Origin: Collinsella tanakaei
Lineage (GTDB): Bacteria > Actinomycetota > Coriobacteriia > Coriobacteriales > Coriobacteriaceae
DNA length: 64,000 nt
Reading direction: 5' to 3'
NCBI RefSeq assembly: GCF_030373545.1
Contig: NZ_JAUDCO010000001.1
Location: forward strand, 62,001 to 126,000
Below are positions 25,380-33,934 of this stretch, one piece after another. Both the position numbers and the translations under genes were made by a program. How positions within the stretch are numbered: position 1 is the stretch's first letter; every line of letters begins with the position of its first letter. The notes under the pieces were generated by a model that saw nothing but the letters and a program-made list of their open reading frames with translations, did no database searches and was not told the origin of the DNA.

Positions 25380-25949
25380 TATGCCTTTCCTTTCTCTCCT
25401 CTTTTCCGGAAGCGATGGAGTGCGTCCGCTCCATTTCCCCCTTCGCCTGGGCGCGGGCCCTCCACGCCAAGGCAGCCTTTGGGCACAGAGCCCCTATGAC
25501 GAAGATTCTATGTGTTTTTATAGTGTCTCGAAAGAAAAAATTTTCCTAATTGGTGAACGGTGTGTAAGTTATCGTCTGCCGAATTTAGTACACATACAGC
25601 GCCGAAATGTGATACCGCTTACATGCGAAGTCACCTTTAATAGTTTCTGCTGGTAGATATCTGTTCTGTGCGTACGGCAAAATGTACTTCATTTTGTAGG
25701 TTTTTATCTCGCGGTCGTTAGAATGATTTATTATCGCTCGCATTTTACCGTTCACGCTTCTCGCGGCACCGTCCCCGGTCGCTTGGCCGCGTCTTCGTAC
25801 TAGAAAATTATTTTTTTCTACTTCCGTTCGCGATATTTTTTCGTCCTGCGGTGCGGACGCCGCTATATTGAATACAAAGCGCGTCGCATCACGCTATATT
25901 CGCCGCGATGCGCCCTGTACCTGTCGCTCTACAATCCGGGAATCCCACG
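25380..25949. promoter_or_regulatory. AT-rich divergent control region of the PTS operon and rpiR-type gene
   Basis: 570 bases, much richer in A/T than the surroundings. Visible elements are GTGAACGGT at 25553-25561 and its exact inverse ACCGTTCAC at 25747-25755, a short palindrome CAAAATG-N5-CATTTTG at 25678-25696, and CGCTATATT twice at 25861-25869 and 25892-25900. TATAAA (25522-25517, minus) and TAGAAT (25510-25505, minus) are possible -10 boxes for the PTS genes, without convincing -35 elements. No sigma-54 -24/-12 element was found. The sites are candidate operators for the divergent RpiR protein. Confidence 0.5.
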
Positions 25950-26801
25950 ATGGCACGAAACACCGTTCTCCTTAAGATCAAGGCGCTCTCCCCCTCGCTT
26001 TCCACCAAGGAGCAGCGCATCGCCGACTTCATCCTCGACGACCCGCGCTTCGCCTCGCGCATGACCATCAACGAGATGGCCGCGCAGCTCGGCGTTGCGG
26101 ACTCGACGGTGTTCAAATTTACCAAGAAGCTCGGGTACCGCGGATTCCGCGATTTCCGCACCGATCTGCTTGCCGAGGAGTTCGACCCGCAGATCTCGAT
26201 CCACGAGAACGTGACCCCCGAGGACGACCCCCTCACGGTCGCCCACAAGATCATCCACTCGAGCGCCAAGTCGCTCAACGACACCCTGGCGCTGCTCAAG
26301 CGCGAGGATCTGGAGCTCGCGCTCGACTTTCTGCTCGGCAGCGCGCGCATTTCGTTTTACGGATGCGGCGAGTCGGGCGTCATTGCGATGGACGCCTACC
26401 AGAAGTTCCTGCGCTCGCCCATCCCCTGCCACGCCGTCATGGATTCGCACATGCAGCTCATGCAGGCCGCCATGCTCACGCCCGACGACTGCGCCGTCGT
26501 GATCACCCACACCGGCGCCACGCGCGAGATGTACGCGGTGGCCCAGCTGGCGCACAACGCCGGCGCGCGCGTCATCCTCATCACGAGCTACCCGTCGCAG
26601 AAGATCTCCGAGTTCGCGGACATCACGTTCGTCTCGACCTCCGACGAGACGCGCTACCGCCCCGAGTCCCTCTCCTGTCGCTACGCGCAGCTCGCCATCA
26701 TCGATTCGCTCTACACGGCCATGATGTTCCGCCTGAGCGACGGCGCCGAGTCGCTTCACAAGATCCGCGAGGCCATCGACCTCATCAAGGACGAAAACTA
26801 G
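25950..26801 (+). CDS. RpiR-family (HTH + SIS) transcriptional regulator
   Basis: 283 residues. The N-terminal RpiR helix-turn-helix (about residues 1-75, with TINEMAAQLGVADSTVFKFTKKLGYRG-type text) is joined to a sugar-isomerase (SIS) domain starting with ARISFYGCGESG and including VVITHTGATREM. SIS domains bind phosphosugars, so an intermediate of the neighbouring PTS pathway is a likely signal. It is transcribed away from the PTS operon. The start at ATG 25950 matches the family; an in-frame ATG at 25908 is possible. Confidence 0.9.
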   Translation: MARNTVLLKIKALSPSLSTKEQRIADFILDDPRFASRMTINEMAAQLGVADSTVFKFTKKLGYRGFRDFRTDLLAEEFDPQISIHENVTPEDDPLTVAHKIIHSSAKSLNDTLALLKREDLELALDFLLGSARISFYGCGESGVIAMDAYQKFLRSPIPCHAVMDSHMQLMQAAMLTPDDCAVVITHTGATREMYAVAQLAHNAGARVILITSYPSQKISEFADITFVSTSDETRYRPESLSCRYAQLAIIDSLYTAMMFRLSDGAESLHKIREAIDLIKDEN

Positions 26802-26831
26802 CCGACCGCACGCGATCGCACCCGACGTTTA

Positions 26832-27599
26832 TCACGCGTTGTAACGGGCGAGGAACGCGCGCGTGCGCTCCTGCTGCGGGTTGCCCAGCACCTGATCGGG
26901 CGCGCCCTGCTCCACGATGGTCCCGCCGTCCATGAAGACCACACGGTCGGCGACGTCGCGGGCAAACGCCATCTCGTGCGTCACGATGATCATGGTGATG
27001 TCCTCGGCCGCAAGCTGACGGATGACCTTCAGCACCTCGCCGGTGAGCTCGGGGTCGAGCGCGGAGGTCGGCTCGTCAAAAAAGAGAATGTCGGGATTCA
27101 GGGCAAGGGCCCGCGCGATGCTTGCGCGCTGCTGCTGGCCACCCGAGAGCTGGCAGGGCACTTTGTCCTCGGTGCCGACAAGGCCCATCTTCTCGATAAG
27201 CGAGCGGGCCTGGCGCTCCGCCTCCGCTCGATCGCGCTTCTGCACCGCAATCGGCGCGTCCATGATGTTGCGCATGACCGTCATATGCGGAAACAGGTTA
27301 TAGCTCTGGAAGACCAGACCGAAGCGACTCTTGGCGCGACGCAGCTCGTCGCCCTTGACGTAGGCAACCTGCCCTGTTGACCCCGTGCTCGCAACCGTGA
27401 CGTCGCCGTAGCGCAACGAGCCCGCGTCGATGCGCTCGAGCATGGTCGCGCAGCGCAGCAGCGTGGACTTGCCACCGCCCGAGGGGCCGATGATCGCCAC
27501 GACCTCGCCGGGCCGCACGTCCAGCGTGATATCGCGCAGCACGACGTGGTCGCCAAAGGCCTTGCCCACGTGCTCCATGGAAAAGATCGGCTCTGCCAT
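26832..27599 (-). CDS. Polar amino-acid ABC transporter ATPase
   Basis: 255 residues, GlnQ/HisP type. Walker A GPSGGGKST is near residues 37-45, Q-loop FQSYNLFPHMTV, signature LSGGQQQR, Walker B ILFFDEPTSALD and the switch His in VTHEMAF. GAGGAGA precedes the ATG at 27599. It powers import through the permease encoded just upstream, with the lipoprotein receptor gene first in the operon. Confidence 0.93.
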   Translation of the reverse strand: MAEPIFSMEHVGKAFGDHVVLRDITLDVRPGEVVAIIGPSGGGKSTLLRCATMLERIDAGSLRYGDVTVASTGSTGQVAYVKGDELRRAKSRFGLVFQSYNLFPHMTVMRNIMDAPIAVQKRDRAEAERQARSLIEKMGLVGTEDKVPCQLSGGQQQRASIARALALNPDILFFDEPTSALDPELTGEVLKVIRQLAAEDITMIIVTHEMAFARDVADRVVFMDGGTIVEQGAPDQVLGNPQQERTRAFLARYNA

Positions 27600-27643
27600 C
27601 TTATCTCCTCGTCCTCGCCGGTTTTTGCGTCTCGCCGCGCGCG

Positions 27644-28297
27644 TCAGTCGTGATAGTAGTCCAGGCGCTTCTCGGCGATGCCGATAAGCGTCTCGACCAG
27701 GAAGTTGAACACCCAGTAAAACGCCGCCGAGATGGCAAACGGCACCATGCTCACCTGCGAGGCGACGAGCGCCTTGGCGGTCGAGAACATCTCGGCCACG
27801 CCGATGGCGAAGGCGAGCGACGTGTCCTTGACCAGGGTGATGATCTCGTTGCCCATGGCGGGCAGGATGCGCTTGACCACCTGGGGCAACACGATGCGCA
27901 CGAAGGTCTGCACGCGCGTATAGCCCAGGACCTCGGCGGCCTCGTACTGGCCGCGCGGGATGGACTGGATGCCGCTCCGGTAGATCTCGGCGAAGTACGC
28001 CGCGTAGTTGATGATGAACGCCACGATGCACGCCTGCCATTTGGAGTCGGGCGTGAGCTCGATGCCGAAGACGTAGTACGGGGCGAAGTAGATGGCGAAC
28101 ATCTGCAGCATGAGCGGGGTGCCGCGCATGATGGAGATGTAGACGCGGGCGACGGCGCGCAGCGGCGCGAAGCGGCTCATGCGCGCAAGCGCCACCGGTA
28201 CCGCGAGCGGTATGGAGCCCACGAGCGTGAGCACGAAGATCTGCACGGTGGTGCCGAAGCCCTCCAGCAGCATGCCTGCCATCGTCGTGATATCCAT
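27644..28297 (-). CDS. Polar amino-acid ABC transporter permease
   Basis: 217-residue HisM/GlnP-type membrane protein with about five helices and the coupling EAA loop region YEAAEVLGYTRVQTFVRIVLPQ. RGTPLMLQMF is the usual early block. The second ATG (28297) has GAAGGG at good spacing; the first ATG (28303) overlaps that site. Confidence 0.93.
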   Translation of the reverse strand: MDITTMAGMLLEGFGTTVQIFVLTLVGSIPLAVPVALARMSRFAPLRAVARVYISIMRGTPLMLQMFAIYFAPYYVFGIELTPDSKWQACIVAFIINYAAYFAEIYRSGIQSIPRGQYEAAEVLGYTRVQTFVRIVLPQVVKRILPAMGNEIITLVKDTSLAFAIGVAEMFSTAKALVASQVSMVPFAISAAFYWVFNFLVETLIGIAEKRLDYYHD

Positions 28298-28317
28298 GCG
28301 CATCCCTTCAGCGAAAT

Positions 28318-28352
28318 GGTGGGAAAACAGGGACAGTCCCTATTTTCCCACC
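28318..28352. repeat. 35-bp palindrome between receptor and permease genes
   Basis: GGTGGGAAAA-type arms with a single mismatch around a central A at 28335. It lies between the receptor gene and the permease gene and could limit read-through, raising receptor level. It contains GTCCCTATTTTCCC, which recurs exactly at 53286-53299 between araA and the FGGY kinase gene. Confidence 0.75.
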
Positions 28353-28379
28353 GGGTAATCCATGCGTATGCGAGGTGCG

Positions 28380-29228
28380 TTACTCGAGCACCCAGTTCTC
28401 ATAGGACAGGCCGTACTCGGCGTACTTGTCGCACAGCTCGGCAACCGTGCCGTCCTCGTCCATCTCGCGCAGGGTCTGGGTGACCTGCTCGGCGAGCGCC
28501 TCGCTGCCCTGCTTGAAGCCCACGGCGTAGTGCTCCTCGGACAGCATCTCGGGCAGCTGCACGTAGGCGTCGGGCTTGGCGGACATCTGGTACTCGGCGA
28601 TCGACAGGTCGCAGGCCACCGCGTCGACCGCACCGGACTCGAGCTGCATGAAGGCCGTGTTGTACTCGCCGATCTGGTCGAGCGAGGCAAACGTGGCGGC
28701 AAGGCTCGCCTGATCGCCCTCGAGCACGTCGAGCGCCGCGGAGTCGACCTGCGTGATCACCGTCTTGCCGGCAAGGTCGTCGAAGCTCTCGATACCGCTA
28801 TCGGCTTTGACTACGATGACCTGGCCGTTGAGCATATAGGGCGCCGAGAAGGTGTAGTCGTCCTCGCGGCCCTCCATGGTGAAGCCGTTCCAGATGCACG
28901 TGATGGCGCCCGAGTCGAGCAGCGTGTCCTTGGCATCCCAGTCGATGGGCTCGTACTGGACCTCCCAGCCGTTGCGCTCGGCGACCTCGGCGGCCAGATC
29001 GAGGTCGAAGCCGGTGAACTCGCCGTCATCGCCCACGTAGCCGTAGGGCGGATACGACTGGTCGAAGCCCACGACGAGGGTCGAGATGTCCGCGGAGGTG
29101 TCCTCGGCCGGCGCGGACGAGCCGGCGCTCTCGTTGGACGCGGGAGAGCCGCCGCACGCCGACAGCGCGAACGCGAGGGCGAACGCCGCGACGGCGGCGA
29201 CGAGCGACGGGAAGCGCTTGCTTTTCAT
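28380..29228 (-). CDS. Amino-acid ABC transporter substrate-binding lipoprotein
   Basis: 282 residues. A lipoprotein signal peptide ends in the lipobox LSAC at Cys25, followed by a Ser/Ala/Glu linker. The family-3 solute-binding fold begins LVVGFDQSYPPYGYVG and has FTGFDLDLAAEVAE, WDAKDTLLDSG and a DLAGKTV hinge. The short, acidic binding-site set suggests a polar amino acid, not assignable here. First gene of the three-gene import operon. AAGGGG precedes the ATG at 29228. Confidence 0.93.
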   Translation of the reverse strand: MKSKRFPSLVAAVAAFALAFALSACGGSPASNESAGSSAPAEDTSADISTLVVGFDQSYPPYGYVGDDGEFTGFDLDLAAEVAERNGWEVQYEPIDWDAKDTLLDSGAITCIWNGFTMEGREDDYTFSAPYMLNGQVIVVKADSGIESFDDLAGKTVITQVDSAALDVLEGDQASLAATFASLDQIGEYNTAFMQLESGAVDAVACDLSIAEYQMSAKPDAYVQLPEMLSEEHYAVGFKQGSEALAEQVTQTLREMDEDGTVAELCDKYAEYGLSYENWVLE

Positions 29229-29420
29229 GGTGAAACCCCTTCGGTGTATTCGCCAGCCCACATGGACCGGCGCTGCAATGCAACGGCAATCACTTTACTA
29301 TGATGGAGTGCTTCAAGCAAGGACTTTCTTTTTCGTCGGCGCAACAGGTGCAGGAGCCCAGGACAGCCAGGACGCCACGTCCCGAACCGCCCTTCCGGTC
29401 CGATGTCTTTTGCCGATCTT

Positions 29421-29548
29421 CGCGAAGTGAGTGCTTCATTTAGAAACCTGTGAGTATACCGAGACATAAGACCGACAACGGCGCAGGTAGATAAATTGCT
29501 ACTGTCAGGGTATACGAAGGGGTCTCGAATTTAAGCACTCACTTCGCG
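29421..29548. repeat. 128-bp element with 16-bp inverted ends, copy A
   Basis: Ends CGCGAAGTGAGTGCTT (29421-29436) and its exact inverse (29533-29548); the match extends outward to GATCT/AGATC with one mismatch. The inside is AT-richer and has GTATACC (near 29456) and GGTATAC (near 29510). A second copy of exactly the same length lies at 45181-45308, about two thirds identical by eye. Neither contains a gene. It resembles a miniature mobile element or a conserved structured RNA. Confidence 0.75.
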
Positions 29549-29568
29549 CAGATCCGAGGGCCTACAGC

Positions 29569-29606
29569 GAAAACCCGCCCGCGCGCTCGCGCGCGGGCGG
29601 GTTTTC
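29569..29606. terminator. Bidirectional terminator after the wall-protein gene
   Basis: A 17-bp perfect stem starting GAAAACCCGCCC and ending GGGCGGGTTTTC, centred at 29587-29588. T runs on both strands fit bidirectional use. It lies 30 bases past the wall-protein stop. Confidence 0.88.
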
Positions 29607-29636
29607 ATAGCGAATCATGCTGTCCGAGCGAAGCTC

Positions 29637-31559
29637 CTACTCGCGGAATCCATCCTCGAAAGGCACGCGCGTCCCGCGGCCCTTCTTGCCGGCGACCACG
29701 GCGCCGGCGCCGATGGCGGACAGGCCGGCGGAGACCGCAAGGCCGATGCTTGCAGCGTCGGCGGTCGCGGGCAGTTTCTCGCGCTCGTCGGCGGTCGCCG
29801 CGTGCTCATCCTTCTTGGCGCGCCCGGCGTCTTCGCCCTTCTGCTCCTCGGACGTCGAGGTGTCGTTGCCGGGGTTCTTGCCCTGCTCGTCAGACGTCAA
29901 CGTGTCGTTCGCAGTGGAATCGTCGGTCTCGGTCTTTTCCTGGGTGCTCGCCGAGGCGTCCTCGTCGTCGGCAGACGGCGAGCCCTCCGTCGAGGCGCCG
30001 TCGGCCGAGCCGGCATCGCTGTCGGAGCTGTCGTCGGTGGAGTCGGCGGCGTTATCGGAACCGCTGCCGCCGTCGGAATCGCCGCCAGCGCCAGAGCCGT
30101 TGTTGCTCGCGCCGTTCCCGGCGCCGGAACCGCCCTCGGAGCCGGGGCCGCTGTTGCCGGTATTGCCCTCGGCACCGCTGTCGTCACCGTTGTCGGAATC
30201 GTTGCCAGATCCGCTGTCAGAGCCGTTGTCGCTGTTCGAGCCGGAGCCGTTATCGGCGTTGCCGCCAGAACCGTTGTCGGCGTTGTCGCCCGACTCGTTA
30301 TCGGAGCCGGCGCCGTTGTCGGTCGTGCCACCGGTTACCGCATCGTTCGCGGGCGGCACGGGCTTGGGCGCGCTCCCGTCGTCCGACGAGGGACCGTTAC
30401 CCGCGGGCTCGTCGCTCTCCGAGCCATCCGGCTGCTCGCCGTCCCCGTCTCCGGGTTGTTCGCCCTCGTCGCCGGGCTTCTGGTTGCCGTCATCAGCATT
30501 CTGGTTGCCGTCCCCGGGCTTCTGGTCGCCGACGTCAGCATCCTGGTTGCCGTCACCCGGCTGCTCGCCGCCCTCTTCGGGCTTATCGGCCTGGGCCTCA
30601 TCCTCGGCGATGTACTCCAGGCAGGTCGCGCGCTCGCGCTCGTAGCGGGCGCGATAGCTGGCAGCCCACTGTCCACCGACGTTCTCGACGACCGCGTCGC
30701 ACAGCGCGTTCACGAACTCGCGGTCGGTCATGTCGTCGGTCAGCTTGGCCAGCTTAAAGTACTTCTGGCAGCCGCCCGAACCGAACAGGTTGCACATGCC
30801 CCAGGCCAAGCCCTTCACGCAGTCGGCGCGCCCGGAGATGTCCACGCCGAACGTGTTGCGCAGGATGCGCTCGACCGGCAGGTAATACTCCTGATACGCG
30901 AAATCGTCCTGCAGCGCGGAGAACTCGCTCGGGTTGGCCGCATATGCCGCGTGCCAAGCATCCTGCGCGAGCTGGCCGATCTCGGTCAGGCGCTTGGTCG
31001 ATGAATCGTAGATGTCACCCGAGCGGAGCTCATCGCCGCGCTCGATGACCGGCTCGAACATCGCATAGGTGTCGGGGTCGTAGGCGTAGCACGCCTCCAT
31101 GAACTCGACCAGCGAATAGCGGCGGTCAAACTGGTAGAACCCCATGGCGTTGTAGCCGTCGTAATAGCTGAAGCCCTGATCGTAGTTGCTCCCGCTCTCG
31201 TTCTCGGCGAAATACTTCATCTCGCTCGACAGCGAGTTCGGCGAGATGTTCATGGCGCGGCTCGCCATGAGCGAGTTGACCGACAGCATCATGATCGAGG
31301 GCATGCCCTGGGCCTCGGCCCTGGCCGCAGGATCATCGACGTACGCGTCGGCGCGGTCGAAGTCGCCGGGCGCCGGGAGCTCCTCGGACGCCTCGTCCTC
31401 TCCGGTGCCGGTGCCGTCGGCGGATGTACCCTCGGCCGCGACAAGCGCGTCCTCGGAGTCGGTATCGGTATTAGCAAACAACGTGGACGGGGTTGCCGCC
31501 GTGCCAAACGCCAGCGTTAGGGCGAGACCGGCAGCGATAGCCTGGTGCTGAGACTTCAT
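29637..31559 (-). CDS. Secreted LPxT-anchored wall protein with lysozyme-like N domain
   Basis: 640 residues. A signal peptide (about 1-27) is followed by an acidic region and a globular domain at about 100-330 with the block ENESGSNYDQGFSYYDG and YNAMGFYQFDRR. That text resembles the uncharacterised 'VgrG-related'/lysozyme-like secreted domains of gut bacteria. Then come PGDGNQ-type repeats and a long Ser/Asp/Gly/Asn-rich stalk. The C terminus has LPATA, a hydrophobic helix and KKGRGTR, a sortase signal with Ala in place of Gly. GGAGGAG precedes the ATG. The enzymatic role is not proven. Confidence 0.82.
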   Translation of the reverse strand: MKSQHQAIAAGLALTLAFGTAATPSTLFANTDTDSEDALVAAEGTSADGTGTGEDEASEELPAPGDFDRADAYVDDPAARAEAQGMPSIMMLSVNSLMASRAMNISPNSLSSEMKYFAENESGSNYDQGFSYYDGYNAMGFYQFDRRYSLVEFMEACYAYDPDTYAMFEPVIERGDELRSGDIYDSSTKRLTEIGQLAQDAWHAAYAANPSEFSALQDDFAYQEYYLPVERILRNTFGVDISGRADCVKGLAWGMCNLFGSGGCQKYFKLAKLTDDMTDREFVNALCDAVVENVGGQWAASYRARYERERATCLEYIAEDEAQADKPEEGGEQPGDGNQDADVGDQKPGDGNQNADDGNQKPGDEGEQPGDGDGEQPDGSESDEPAGNGPSSDDGSAPKPVPPANDAVTGGTTDNGAGSDNESGDNADNGSGGNADNGSGSNSDNGSDSGSGNDSDNGDDSGAEGNTGNSGPGSEGGSGAGNGASNNGSGAGGDSDGGSGSDNAADSTDDSSDSDAGSADGASTEGSPSADDEDASASTQEKTETDDSTANDTLTSDEQGKNPGNDTSTSEEQKGEDAGRAKKDEHAATADEREKLPATADAASIGLAVSAGLSAIGAGAVVAGKKGRGTRVPFEDGFRE

Positions 31560-31765
31560 TGCTCCTCCTTGGTTCTGCGTCTCCTGGCGGAGATGGTGCG
31601 GTAAAGGTGTGTTTGCGACAGAGCGCACAGAGGTGACGCTATTATGCCCAACGCGCAGCACTCTTACAACGTGGGTCAATCGGCGCTCACATCCTGCCGA
31701 CAACCGCGCGCCACGGAGCGCACGCCCTTTTCGCGCATGACCATCGAGCTGCGGTTTTAACGCAA

Positions 31766-31800
31766 AGGCCCGGGAGCCGCATGTGCGCGCTCCCGGGCCT
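31766..31800 (-). terminator. Terminator of ilvE
   Basis: A 12-bp stem AGGCCCGGGAGC (31766-31777) with its complement at 31789-31800, followed on the minus strand by TTTGCGTT. Confidence 0.8.
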
Positions 31801-31825
31801 CGATACCCTATGGGTGCGTTTGGCG

Positions 31826-32869
31826 TTAGCAGATCTCGACGACCCAGCCCTCGGGCCCCTCGAGCTCACCGGCCTGAATGGCGGTCAGGGTCTCACGGAG
31901 CTTGGCCATGACGGGGCCGACCTGCTCCATACCGCTTGCGAACACGATCTCGTCGGCGCCGTTGACGACCTTGCCCACCGGGCTGATCACAGCCGCGGTA
32001 CCGCACATGCCGCACTCCACGAACTCGCCGGCCTCGACCTCGGAGAACTTGACCGGGCGCTCGACGACCTCCATGCCGAGCATGTCGGTGGCGACCTGCA
32101 CCAGCGAGCGACGCGTAATGGAGGGCAGAATCGAGTCGGTCGCGGACTGCGGCACCACGAGCTTGCCGTCGCGGTCGACGAACAGGAAGTTCGCGCCGCC
32201 GGACTCCTCGACATAGGTGTGGGTCTGAGGATCGAGGAACATGTTGTCCGCGAAGCCCTCGGCGTGCGCCTGAACGCTCGGGTACAGCGACATCGCGTAG
32301 TTGAGGCCCGCCTTGATGGCGCCGGTACCGTGGGGCGCGGCGCGGTCGTACTCGGGAACCTTGACGGCCACGGGCTTGACGCCACCCGAGTAGTACGGGC
32401 CCACGGGCGTCACGAGGATGCGGAACTGGTACTCGTCGGCCGGCTTGACACCGATGACCTCGCCGGTCGCCACCATGAACGGGCGGATATAGAGGGTGGC
32501 GCCCGAGCCGAACGGCGGCACCCATGCCTCGTTGGCCTTGACGACCATCTTCACAGCCTCGAGGAACTTGTCCTCGGGGAACGGCGGCATCACGATACGG
32601 CGTGCAGAGTCGGCCATGCGGCTGGCGTTGAGGTCGGGACGGAAGCAGACGATCTTGCCGTCCTTGGTGGTGTAGGCCTTAAGGCCCTCGAAGACCTCCT
32701 GACAGTAATGGAAGATACCGGCGCACTCGGAAAGCGTGAGCGTGTGGTCGGCGGTCAGGCCGCCCTCCTCCCAGGCACCATCCTTGTAGTTGCAGACGTA
32801 GCTATAGTCCGTGGGACGATACGCGAAGCCGATGTTGCCCCAATCGATATCCTTCTTTTCGACCGCCAT
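31826..32869 (-). CDS. ilvE: Branched-chain amino-acid aminotransferase
   Basis: 347-residue PLP enzyme of fold type IV that makes or degrades Leu, Ile and Val with glutamate/2-oxoglutarate. The PLP lysine lies in GTGAIKAGLNYA, with the upstream YIRPFMVATG and the later EESGGANFLFV and GTAAVISPVG blocks of the BCAT subgroup. An AAAGGAG site precedes the ATG at 32869; the longer frame to 32983 is not family-like. Single-gene unit, divergent from cysE. Confidence 0.94.
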   Translation of the reverse strand: MAVEKKDIDWGNIGFAYRPTDYSYVCNYKDGAWEEGGLTADHTLTLSECAGIFHYCQEVFEGLKAYTTKDGKIVCFRPDLNASRMADSARRIVMPPFPEDKFLEAVKMVVKANEAWVPPFGSGATLYIRPFMVATGEVIGVKPADEYQFRILVTPVGPYYSGGVKPVAVKVPEYDRAAPHGTGAIKAGLNYAMSLYPSVQAHAEGFADNMFLDPQTHTYVEESGGANFLFVDRDGKLVVPQSATDSILPSITRRSLVQVATDMLGMEVVERPVKFSEVEAGEFVECGMCGTAAVISPVGKVVNGADEIVFASGMEQVGPVMAKLRETLTAIQAGELEGPEGWVVEIC

Positions 32870-33073
32870 GTTGATCTCCTTTGTTGTTTCGTGCTGCCGT
32901 GCTGAGCGAGCATGCGGCGTATTGCACGATTCTACTCCCCTTGGGTGGAGTGAGCGAAGTTTTTTACATTCGTATAACAGCACCCGGCTGACAAGGGTGG
33001 CGACAACTTTAATCCTAGCAATTCGCTATAGATTCGTTATACTTAGCCCATTCGCGAGACGAGGGGAGCCGCC

Positions 33074-33793
33074 ATGGGCTTCATCACCACCATCAAAGAG
33101 GACATCGCTGCCGTCAAGCACAACGATCCGGCGGCGCAAAACGGATTCGTCATCTTTCTGTCGTATCCGGGCCTTCACGCCAAGTGGATGCACACGCCTG
33201 AGCACTGGCTGTGGAACCATGGCGCGCGCAGCCTCGCGCGCATCGTCTCGCAGGTCACCCGCTTCTTCACCGGCGTCGAAATCCATCCGGCAGCGCAGCT
33301 CGGACGCCGCCTGTTCATCGACCACGCCATGGGCGTCGTGATCGGCGAGACGACGATTGTGGGCGACGACTGCACTCTCTACCAGGGCGTCACGCTTGGC
33401 GGCACGGGCAACGAGGTGGGCAAGCGCCACCCCACGCTCGGCAACAACGTCACCGTGGGCAGTGGCGCCAAGGTGCTCGGCAACATCACGATCGGAGACA
33501 ACGTCCGCATCGGCGGCAACTCCGTCGTGGTCAAGGACGTTCCGTCGGACTCCACCGTGGTCGGCGTGCCCGGGCGCGTGGTTCGCCGCAACGGATGCCG
33601 CGTGATGGCCGAGAGCTTTGACGCCAAGCTGCACCGCGAGAGCCTGCCCGACCCCGTCGAGGAGGCATCGCGCCTGAACCGCGAGGGCATCGCCGGCAAC
33701 GCCCGGCGCATCCACGAGCTCGAGCAGCAGGTGGCGGAGCTCACGGCACTCGTCAACGAACTCGCCGGCAAGCACGACGAAAACGGCGCATAA
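33074..33793 (+). CDS. cysE: Serine O-acetyltransferase
   Basis: 239-residue hexapeptide-repeat enzyme that acetylates serine for cysteine synthesis. IHPAAQLGRRLFIDHAMGVVIGE contains the catalytic His region, followed by TLGGTGNEVGKRHPTLG and left-handed beta-helix repeats. A coiled-coil-like tail of about 40 residues follows. GAGGGGAG precedes the ATG. TATACT at 33038-33043 is a likely -10 element. cysK is not adjacent. Confidence 0.92.
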   Translation: MGFITTIKEDIAAVKHNDPAAQNGFVIFLSYPGLHAKWMHTPEHWLWNHGARSLARIVSQVTRFFTGVEIHPAAQLGRRLFIDHAMGVVIGETTIVGDDCTLYQGVTLGGTGNEVGKRHPTLGNNVTVGSGAKVLGNITIGDNVRIGGNSVVVKDVPSDSTVVGVPGRVVRRNGCRVMAESFDAKLHRESLPDPVEEASRLNREGIAGNARRIHELEQQVAELTALVNELAGKHDENGA

Positions 33794-33934
33794 AGAAGGC
33801 GGACCGCCTGGCCCGCCTGATGTCTGTTTTGATGTGCGTCCGGGTGCGCCCCGTGGCGCCGCCCCTGGTGGCCGCCCCCTCGTACAGCACAAGATGTCCA
33901 AGGGCGAAGCCCATATCAGCCCCGTCCCCTTGAG

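Noticed and set aside
25380-25949. Sigma-54 promoter for the mannose-family PTS
   Set aside because: No GG-N10-GC element at -24/-12 was found, and no LevR-type activator gene is nearby.
29897-30580. Short repeats that resemble a CRISPR or minisatellite array
   Set aside because: They are the coding repeats for the PGDGNQ and Ser-Asp stalk of the wall protein, with codon-phase periodicity and no spacers.
29750-30757. An Arg-rich plus-strand frame of 335 codons
   Set aside because: Shadow of the low-complexity stalk of the wall-protein gene on the other strand.
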